Assembly (NCBI GenBank): GCA_025449725.1
Contig: JANWIU010000034.1
Span: 1-6,967, forward strand
Direction: 5' to 3'
DNA: 6,967 bases
From: Pseudobdellovibrio sp.
GTDB lineage: Bacteria; Bdellovibrionota; Bdellovibrionia; Bdellovibrionales; Bdellovibrionaceae
Shown: positions 1 to 5,329 of the stretch, piece after piece
How the letters are laid out: every line of letters begins with the position of its first letter
How positions within the stretch are numbered: position 1 is the first letter of the stretch
Notes under the pieces: model-generated
Database searches by the model: none
Told to the model about the DNA's origin: nothing
The model's input: only the letters and a program-made list of their open reading frames with translations
Translations under genes and position numbers: made by a program

Positions 1-340
1 CTGCGGCGCCCTTTCCAGGCTTAGCTAACAAGATAACGGTCTTGGCAGCTTTTTGCTCTTCTGCCAGTTGTTGAGCCGCTGCTGGCGATGCAATCGGTGA
101 AACGGCTGTAATAACTCGTGCCGGGCTGATTTCAACCGAGCCCAGGTAAAACTTCGCTTTATCTTTGCCGAGATAGGCTCCCGGAATATTACCGATTAAT
201 AGCGTCGGCTTGCTTGCTGGCGCCTTTGCGGCCGCCGGGGTACGCGAATCATTTGTATTTTTATGCACGCAACTGGCGATAAAAAAGAGAGACGAAAATA
301 AAAGTACAAACGCGACAAAATAATTACGCTTCGAAGACAT
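1..340 (-). CDS. Putative outer-membrane lipoprotein, C-terminal part beyond the window
   Basis: This is an open frame of 113 codons from ATG at 340-338 that runs off the left edge without a stop. A good ribosome-binding site (GGAGGA, about 346-351) lies 5 bases before the ATG and decides the start. The N-terminus is a lipoprotein signal peptide: a short charged start (SSKR), a hydrophobic stretch at residues 8-22, and a lipobox FIASC with Cys24 as the expected lipidated residue. Val follows at +2, so nothing suggests inner-membrane retention, and outer-membrane sorting is inferred. Residues 32-45 form an Ala/Pro/Lys linker (SRTPAAAKAPASKP). A more ordered segment begins around TLLIGNIPGAYLG (46-58), followed by an Ala/Gln/Glu-rich stretch around residues 88-100. 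I do not recognise the family and assign no function. The gene lies 120 bp downstream of the metallopeptidase-like gene on the same strand, so co-transcription is possible but not shown. I am sure it is a gene and sure of the lipoprotein signal. Confidence 0.85.
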   Translation of the reverse strand, partial: MSSKRNYFVAFVLLFSSLFFIASCVHKNTNDSRTPAAAKAPASKPTLLIGNIPGAYLGKDKAKFYLGSVEISPARVITAVSPIASPAAAQQLAEEQKAAKTVILLAKPGKGAA

Positions 341-460
341 AAAGTTCCTCCAGTTTTTATACTACCGATATTTGGATAGAATAATACTGGACCAAATAGC
401 AAATTGGACGGGCTGAAATGGCCCTGGACGAAAGTAAAAGTTGCGATTATTAAAACTTAT

Positions 461-1333
461 TTAGTAAGTGCCGGGTTCATACAGACCGTAGGCAAAATGC
501 AAATGCTGCTTGATGTCTGTGTATATTAAATGAATTCCGTTCGTGCGGTCTTGATCACTGATGTAAGCGTTGTAACAGCTGACTTTAGAAGTCATTTCGC
601 TGATCAAAACCATTTGCGAACTAAATGCGTGGAATTCGATTCTCCAGACGCCGTCATTTTGAAAGCGTTTTGCATTTTTTAGATTCTTCCAGTCTTGGTC
701 GTTGAAGTCCGAATAACTAACTTGTTGAAGAGGTTTTTTTAAACGGTCTGCAACCAGCTGATAAACTGCTTTTATGCCGGCCTGGATCTCATCGTAGCGA
801 CGGTCAAACTCCATATAAAATGAGCGAAGCTGAGGGTCCAGGCTGTGGATCATTTCGTGGTAAAAGTGAATTGCGACCACACCCAAATCTCCGTCAAAAT
901 TGACATAGATATGTTGTAGTTTTTCACGCGGTTGATACTGAAAAGTAGCAACGACAGTTGAAGGGCTTCCTGTTTGATTTCGGATAGCATCCGTCAGTTG
1001 TTCTACAACAATTTCTCCACGCGCCTGCATTTCGCGGAAGGCTTTAATTTTTGGAGCGGATTCCTGAAACCGTTCAAGAAAAGTTAAGATATTCTCAAGA
1101 TTTACGTTGCGCTGGTTTAATGACGTGTTGCTGTCTACATTGCAACGAGGAACCTCTAATGGTGCAGAATAAACAGGTGGTCTAGGTTGGTGATCAGGGT
1201 CCCCGCCCGGGCCGAAGCCACCGCCGGGAAATCCATCATGCCCGGCATGGGCAAAACTAAACTGACTTGCTGTCAGCGAGATAACAAAAAACAATGAATT
1301 TAATGATAAGATTTTTTTTGTTAAATTTTTCAT
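461..1333 (-). CDS. Secreted zinc-metallopeptidase-like protein (HEMIH motif)
   Basis: The protein is 290 residues from ATG 1333-1331, with GGAG (1338-1341) 4 bases upstream, and ends at TAA 463-461. Residues 1-30 form a signal peptide (basic MKNLTKK, hydrophobic core, probable cleavage at SFA or AHA near residues 28-30), so it is exported. A Gly/Pro/His-rich low-complexity segment follows (about 29-53). The most telling motif is HEMIH at 159-163 inside HFYHEMIHSLDP, an HExxH zinc-binding and catalytic signature with His159 and His163 as ligands and Glu160 as general base. Glu233 in RIEFHAFSSQ, about 70 residues later, resembles the E-x-x-A third-ligand helix of gluzincin-type peptidases. Cys64 and Cys253 could form a disulfide. 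The family-level zincin call rests on these motifs. Substrate, activity and exact family are unknown, and I assign no symbol. It is divergent from the diheme cytochrome gene and could share regulatory DNA with it. Confidence 0.85.
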   Translation of the reverse strand: MKNLTKKILSLNSLFFVISLTASQFSFAHAGHDGFPGGGFGPGGDPDHQPRPPVYSAPLEVPRCNVDSNTSLNQRNVNLENILTFLERFQESAPKIKAFREMQARGEIVVEQLTDAIRNQTGSPSTVVATFQYQPREKLQHIYVNFDGDLGVVAIHFYHEMIHSLDPQLRSFYMEFDRRYDEIQAGIKAVYQLVADRLKKPLQQVSYSDFNDQDWKNLKNAKRFQNDGVWRIEFHAFSSQMVLISEMTSKVSCYNAYISDQDRTNGIHLIYTDIKQHLHFAYGLYEPGTY

Positions 1334-1381
1334 TTTGCTCCGGTTTTAAAAAGATGAAAATGAGTGGAAAGTGTTGAAAGA

Positions 1382-1410
1382 ATTTAACTTATTTGGTTGA
1401 GTTTCCGCAA
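1382..1410 (-). promoter_or_regulatory. Candidate sigma70-type promoter for the metallopeptidase-like gene
   Basis: Read on the minus strand, TTGCGG (1410-1405) and TTAAAT (1387-1382) are separated by 17 bases. They match three and four bases of the TTGACA/TATAAT consensus. The site lies about 50 bases before the start codon. It is the best pair I found in the gap for this gene, but it is weak and unproven. Confidence 0.3.
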
Positions 1411-1414
1411 TAAA

Positions 1415-1424
1415 CAAGGCCTTG
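1415..1424. promoter_or_regulatory. 10-bp perfect palindrome upstream of the minus-strand promoter candidate
   Basis: CAAGGCCTTG is a perfect palindrome just upstream of the candidate -35 box of the metallopeptidase-like gene. A dyad there could be an operator half-site or a full site. Ten bases is short enough to arise by chance, so I report it only as a possible site. Confidence 0.2.
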
Positions 1425-1477
1425 GTCCAGCTCTTTTGCTGTAAACCTGAAAAAATTACCTAGGCAACAAACGTCAT

Positions 1478-1499
1478 TCTGTCTGGACGATTAGACAGA
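1478..1499. promoter_or_regulatory. Inverted repeat TCTGTCT-N8-AGACAGA, possible operator
   Basis: Two perfect 7-base arms (1478-1484 and 1493-1499) flank an 8-base spacer, in the middle of the gap between the divergent genes. It lies just upstream of the plus-strand promoter (-10 at 1533-1538), where an activator or repressor of the diheme gene could bind. As RNA it could extend to a 9-bp stem using two G-U pairs with an ACGA loop. No T-run follows on either strand, so it is not a classical terminator. Operator function is inferred from symmetry and position. Confidence 0.35.
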
Positions 1500-1509
1500 T
1501 TTCCGAATC

Positions 1510-1538
1510 AAGACCAGCCTGTAACGGAATCCTATAAT
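1510..1538 (+). promoter_or_regulatory. Probable sigma70-type promoter of the diheme cytochrome gene
   Basis: A perfect TATAAT -10 box sits at 1533-1538. At 17-bp spacing the -35 position (1510-1515) reads AAGACC, which matches TTGACA only in the central GAC. A strong -10 with a poor -35 is typical of a promoter that needs an activator, which would fit the inverted repeat just upstream at 1478-1499. Transcription would start near 1545, leaving an untranslated leader of about 75 bases before the ATG at 1620. Confidence 0.55.
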
Positions 1539-1570
1539 AGACTTTAAACATATTATTTAACAAATTATTG

Positions 1571-1597
1571 TTGGCGATTAATTGCCGGCAGTTTTTT
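1571..1597 (+). promoter_or_regulatory. Terminator-like hairpin with T6 run in the leader of the diheme gene
   Basis: In the transcript leader, 1571-1577 (TTGGCGA) can pair with 1582-1588 (TTGCCGG) around a TTAA loop. The stem has four Watson-Crick and three G-U pairs. T6 follows at 1592-1597, three bases after the stem. The placement between promoter and start codon resembles an attenuator, but the stem is weak and no alternative antiterminator pairing is obvious to me. It could simply be leader structure. The overlapping palindrome TGCCGGCA (1583-1590) is an alternative reading. Confidence 0.3.
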
Positions 1598-1619
1598 GCT
1601 TTGAAGATTGGTGCAAAAG

Positions 1620-4538
1620 ATGAAATGGAATTCAAAATTATTTGCGGCTCTTTTATTAACTACATTTAGCTTTCAATCACAGGCGCAGCAGGAAAGCGTG
1701 CAGGGGGGCGTTCTTGGTGGAGCAATCAACCGAACCCTTTTCCACAGTTTATTCCCCAGCCATGAAAAAGACGAAGCTATGCGTGCCAAAGATGCCGGAA
1801 CTTTTTCTGCATCTGATATTCAAAAACTAAAAGCGGGCGCAAACGACGATTATTTCAGAGAAATGGACAATGGCGTAACAATGCCTGCGAACCATGAAAG
1901 ATTGGCTCAGGAACTCAGTCCTTACGTTCCGGGTATTACAAAAGCACAAGCCGTAGAACGCGTTGTAAAAGGTCGCAAGAACTGGATTGTTTTTACCGGC
2001 GGTAACGATGCATTTTGGACTTACATGGGACGCGCCACTTTCGGCGGACTTGATTTTTTAAAAACACTTTCATCTCACCCGGGTCTTCCATCTCAGCGTG
2101 CGAATCGTTGGCAAACTTTAGGTTTAGTGAATGAGCCATGCTTTCGGCAAGCGTCGGGACCAGATCCTGATAAATGGGGTCTTTGGCTTGATAAACGCGA
2201 CGGCAGTTGCGGAGCTGATCCCTATGCAGATGCTTCAAAATATCCGGGCGTGAAAATCGGATCACGCGGCACTTACCTGAACTACAAAGGGCAACGAAAA
2301 TTACATGAAGTGGGATCTTCTTACGGTTACCCAACCGGTATTGTGGGTTTACGTTTGTTTCCTAATCCTGACTTTGACCAAAAAGCTGCAGATAAATGGG
2401 ATCCGGTAAAATACTACACTGATCCTGCTTATTATAATGATCCGAACACTATCAAACCTTACCGTGTCGGTATGTCATGTGCCTTCTGTCACGTTGGCCC
2501 AAGTCCGACGAATCCTCCTGCTGATTTCAATAATCCAAAATGGGCAAACTTGAATTCAAATCCGGGTGCACAGTACTTCTGGGTTGATCGCATCTTTTAC
2601 TGGGACTGGAAGCGTGGTGGCGAAAGTTTCGTTTACCAATTATTACACACGTCACGTCCAGGTGCTTTAGATACATCCTTAATTTCTTCAGACCAAATTA
2701 ATAATCCGCGTACTATGAATGCGGTTTATGACTTACCTGCACGTATGGTTGCGGCGGCAAAGTTCAATGCGGCTGAACGATTAACAGGTGATGAAAGATT
2801 AAATGCACAGTTCAGCACAATGAGTACAGCAGCACTTCCTGAAAGTTCTCCGCTTCGTCAGAATGCGCGTCCTGATGGCTCTATGGTGTTGTCTCCGCGT
2901 GTATTAAAAGATGGTTCTGACTCTGTTGGTGCGTTGGGCGCGCTTAACCGCGTTTACATTAATATCGGACTATTCGGTGACGAGTGGGTTCGTCACTTTA
3001 TTCCGGTCGTTGGCGGTGCGCAAATCACACCGTTCTCAATTAAGTACGCAGAACAGAATTCTTTATACTGGCAGGCGAATGTAAATCAAACTCCTGATGT
3101 AGCCTTATTCTTCCTGGCCAGCGCAAAACCGGACAAATTAGCAAACGCTCCGGGGGGCGCACAGTACTTAAAAGACTTTAACGGACCTGAAGTATCGTTG
3201 GGTAAAAAAGTTTTTGCTGAAAACTGTGCTCAATGTCACTCCAGCAAATTACCTGAAAAAGCTTACACATATTTTAATGCTACGGGAACGCCGGGCGGAT
3301 GTGACGGCAATAATGACATGAAGTGCTGGAATAATTTCTGGAACTACTCGCAGTCTTCAGAATTCAAAACAGCCATGCATGGTTTAGTGATGCAGCCGGA
3401 TTTCTTGAATAACAACTTTCTTTCAAATGATCAGCGCGTTCCTGTTAATCTGACAGACAGTCAGCTTTGCAGCCCGATTGCTACAAATGCAATTAAAGGT
3501 GATATTTGGGATAATTTCTCTTCAACAAATTATAAAAACTTAGGAAGTATCGGTAAATTCCAGATTAACTATCCTAAAGATTCAGGTAACAGATTGTACG
3601 GACGCGGAATTGATGTTCCAGCAGGAGGCCGCGGCTTCTTGAGACCGCCATCTTTAATCAGCGTATGGTCAACAGCGCCATTCTTGCAAGCCAACACACT
3701 TGGATCTTTTGATGATAAAGGTACTGTGGCTGGGCGGATGAGTTCATTTAATGACTCAATTAACAAATTGTTAAATCCGTTGCAGCGTTCGAATCCTAAT
3801 GCAGCTTATTGCGATCAATACGGAAAGCGCAGTGTGTTTTACTTAACAAATGCAGGCAAAACATTGCCGGGCACAATGGATGTAACTTCACAAGCCAGCT
3901 TCCTGAAAATTCCCAGAGGTTACTTGCCTGACTTTCTATTCAATATAATTAAATCGGCTCAACAACAACATCCAATGACGGGTGAATTAGAGACCGAAAA
4001 AATCGGTGAGTACGCCTATCTTCCGATCGGTGAAGAAAAGCGCGTAAGCAGAGAAGTGGCTTCCGAACAATTAGTAGATGAAAAAACAAAAGGCGTAAAA
4101 AATAAGAAATCCAAAAAAGGCCAGCGTGAAACCGCAAGCATAATTTCAGGGATCAAAGATTGGTTTGCGCCAAGTGATCCAAGTGAAATTGCGAACATCA
4201 TTTACATCGGACCAATTCCGGCCGGCGTACCTGTTAACATGATTTCAAATCTTTATTTAGCGGGTGGAATCAGCAGCAACGTTAAGTTAGGTGCAGCTAT
4301 TTTATCTTTAGTAAGAACGACGGCTCACATTCAAAATGCGAAGTTAACCGGAACAGCGGCACGTGATTACTTCATGGCGCAATCTGCTGATGAATTAGTA
4401 GCAGCGAGTGCTTGTGCGGACTTCGTTGTCGACCGCGGTCACTACTTCGGTACGCAGTTCGCGCCCAATGCGAATGGCGGGCCTGGATTAAACGCTGAAG
4501 AAAAAGCGGCATTAGTTGAATACTTAAAGCACATGTAA
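1620..4538 (+). CDS. Large periplasmic diheme c-type cytochrome, RoxA/MauG-like
   Basis: The protein is 972 residues from ATG 1620 and ends at TAA 4536-4538. I chose ATG 1620 because it begins a clean signal peptide (MKWNSK, a hydrophobic core, then SQA|QQ near residue 22) and GGTG lies six bases upstream. An in-frame TTG at 1608 has no usable ribosome-binding site. Two haem c sites are visible: CAFCH at 287-291 and CAQCH at 536-540 (NCAQCHSSKLPE). RPPSLISVWSTAPFLQANTLG (start residue 675) resembles the conserved A-P-F-x-x-N segment near the active-site haem of diheme peroxidase, MauG and RoxA-type enzymes. DRGHYFG (938-944) precedes a final helix. Candidate disulfides are C174/C197 and C561/C569. 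It is well longer than RoxA rubber oxygenase (about 650-680 residues), with a long N-terminal region before haem 1 and a Lys-rich insert near 808-848. A periplasmic oxidase, oxygenase or peroxidase is likely; the substrate is unknown. A strong terminator follows. Confidence 0.85.
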   Translation: MKWNSKLFAALLLTTFSFQSQAQQESVQGGVLGGAINRTLFHSLFPSHEKDEAMRAKDAGTFSASDIQKLKAGANDDYFREMDNGVTMPANHERLAQELSPYVPGITKAQAVERVVKGRKNWIVFTGGNDAFWTYMGRATFGGLDFLKTLSSHPGLPSQRANRWQTLGLVNEPCFRQASGPDPDKWGLWLDKRDGSCGADPYADASKYPGVKIGSRGTYLNYKGQRKLHEVGSSYGYPTGIVGLRLFPNPDFDQKAADKWDPVKYYTDPAYYNDPNTIKPYRVGMSCAFCHVGPSPTNPPADFNNPKWANLNSNPGAQYFWVDRIFYWDWKRGGESFVYQLLHTSRPGALDTSLISSDQINNPRTMNAVYDLPARMVAAAKFNAAERLTGDERLNAQFSTMSTAALPESSPLRQNARPDGSMVLSPRVLKDGSDSVGALGALNRVYINIGLFGDEWVRHFIPVVGGAQITPFSIKYAEQNSLYWQANVNQTPDVALFFLASAKPDKLANAPGGAQYLKDFNGPEVSLGKKVFAENCAQCHSSKLPEKAYTYFNATGTPGGCDGNNDMKCWNNFWNYSQSSEFKTAMHGLVMQPDFLNNNFLSNDQRVPVNLTDSQLCSPIATNAIKGDIWDNFSSTNYKNLGSIGKFQINYPKDSGNRLYGRGIDVPAGGRGFLRPPSLISVWSTAPFLQANTLGSFDDKGTVAGRMSSFNDSINKLLNPLQRSNPNAAYCDQYGKRSVFYLTNAGKTLPGTMDVTSQASFLKIPRGYLPDFLFNIIKSAQQQHPMTGELETEKIGEYAYLPIGEEKRVSREVASEQLVDEKTKGVKNKKSKKGQRETASIISGIKDWFAPSDPSEIANIIYIGPIPAGVPVNMISNLYLAGGISSNVKLGAAILSLVRTTAHIQNAKLTGTAARDYFMAQSADELVAASACADFVVDRGHYFGTQFAPNANGGPGLNAEEKAALVEYLKHM

Positions 4539-4563
4539 TGAGAATGACTGAATGTTAAATCTG

Positions 4564-4596
4564 AAAGCCGCTGCTAAAACAGCGGCTTTTTATTTT
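4564..4596 (+). terminator. Strong rho-independent terminator after the diheme gene
   Basis: AAAGCCGCTG (4564-4573) pairs perfectly with CAGCGGCTTT (4580-4589) around a six-base loop (CTAAAA). This gives a 10-bp stem with a GC-rich core, and the T-rich run TTTTTATTTT (4587-4596) overlaps its 3' end. It starts 25 bases after the diheme stop codon. The complementary A-rich run on the left side is short, so it acts mainly on plus-strand transcripts. Confidence 0.93.
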
Positions 4597-4602
4597 CACC
4601 GT

Positions 4603-4608
4603 GGGGAA
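4603..4608 (+). promoter_or_regulatory. Ribosome-binding site that sets the nitroreductase start
   Basis: GGGGAA lies four bases before ATG 4613, a normal Shine-Dalgarno distance. The in-frame GTG at 4601 overlaps this motif and would have only the terminator T-run upstream, so ATG 4613 is the better start. Confidence 0.7.
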
Positions 4609-4612
4609 GCAG

Positions 4613-5308
4613 ATGGATTTTGAAGAAGTGGTACGTAAGAGAAGAAGCATACGTAAATTTCGCGATGAAATTTTTCCGGAAGATAAAGTGGTTAAAGCGC
4701 TTGAGCTCGCAATTTTAGCTCCGAATTCTTCTAATGTTCAGACGTGGGACTTCCATTGGGTAAAAGCTCCGGAGAAAAAAAAGAAGTTGGTTGAAGCCTG
4801 CTTAAGTCAGTCAGCTGCGCGCACGGCATCTCACTTAATTGTTGTCACTGCGGACGGAAAAGCGTGGCGTCGTTCCCAAAAGCCACTTGTAAATTGGGTT
4901 CGTGCCGTAAATGCTCCGAAGATTGTAATACAGTATTACGAGAAATTGGTTCCGGTAACTTATAACTCAGGATTTTTAAATATCTTCGCTCCGTTAAAAT
5001 GGATTACATTTTTTATTACAGGTTTGTTTCGCCCCATTATGCGGGGCCCGGTTACTAATCGGGATATTTCCGAAGTGGCCGTTAAGTCTGCAGCGCTGGC
5101 CTGTGAAAATTTTGTTTTGGCGATCACGTCGCTTGGTGGCGCCACTTGTATGATGGAAGGCTTTGATGAAAAGCGGGTAAAAAGTTTATTAAATTTAAAC
5201 TGTTCTACTCGTGTTGTGATGGTGATATCTGTCGGCTATGAGGGTGAACGTGGCACATGGGGCCCGCAGTTCAGATTACCCTTTGAACAAGTCGTTCATA
5301 TTTATTGA
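4613..5308 (+). CDS. Nitroreductase-family flavoprotein
   Basis: The protein is 231 residues from ATG 4613, preceded by GGGGAA at 4603-4608, and ends at TGA 5306-5308. It shows family hallmarks in order: RKRRSIRKF at 8-16 (Arg and Ser residues that contact FMN phosphate), APNSSNVQTWDF at 36-47 (the A-P-S/N-x-x-N-x-Q-x-W motif), a Gly-rich segment with MEGFDEKRVKSLL at 181-193, and VVMVISVGY at 201-209. Members are FMN-dependent, usually dimeric, and use NAD(P)H to reduce nitro compounds, quinones or similar substrates; the substrate cannot be read here. A middle section (about 100-145) is hydrophobic and aromatic (around FLNIFAPLKWITFF). It may cover the active site or touch the membrane, and a similar insert occurs in a subfamily of about 230 residues that I recall. 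No signal peptide is present, so it is cytoplasmic. The terminator ends 16 bases before the ATG, so expression needs read-through or a promoter overlapping the terminator region. Confidence 0.9.
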   Translation: MDFEEVVRKRRSIRKFRDEIFPEDKVVKALELAILAPNSSNVQTWDFHWVKAPEKKKKLVEACLSQSAARTASHLIVVTADGKAWRRSQKPLVNWVRAVNAPKIVIQYYEKLVPVTYNSGFLNIFAPLKWITFFITGLFRPIMRGPVTNRDISEVAVKSAALACENFVLAITSLGGATCMMEGFDEKRVKSLLNLNCSTRVVMVISVGYEGERGTWGPQFRLPFEQVVHIY

Positions 5309-5329
5309 ATTAACACCGTAAGGCCGTAT

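Noticed and set aside
196..402. Minus-strand open frame of 68 codons
   Set aside because: It overlaps the lipoprotein start in another frame, whose ribosome-binding site and lipobox are clear, and it lacks both itself.
400..430. GGGC-N7-GCCC stem between the metallopeptidase-like and lipoprotein genes as a terminator
   Set aside because: Only a 4-bp stem with no T-run after it on either strand.
1608..1619. TTG at 1608 (or GTG at 1611) as the start of the diheme gene
   Set aside because: No ribosome-binding site at a workable distance. ATG 1620 gives a cleaner signal peptide and has GGTG six bases upstream.
1993..2334. Minus-strand open frame of 113 codons inside the diheme gene
   Set aside because: It is antisense to a gene with clear haem motifs; composition is Arg-rich and unlike a folded protein, with no ribosome-binding site seen.
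3300..3326. Possible third haem site near the cysteines at residues 561 and 569 of the diheme protein
   Set aside because: There is no CXXCH; the two Cys are eight residues apart without a following His and are more likely a disulfide.
3569..4201. Three minus-strand open frames of 61-65 codons
   Set aside because: They are short antisense frames within the diheme gene, with no recognisable domain.
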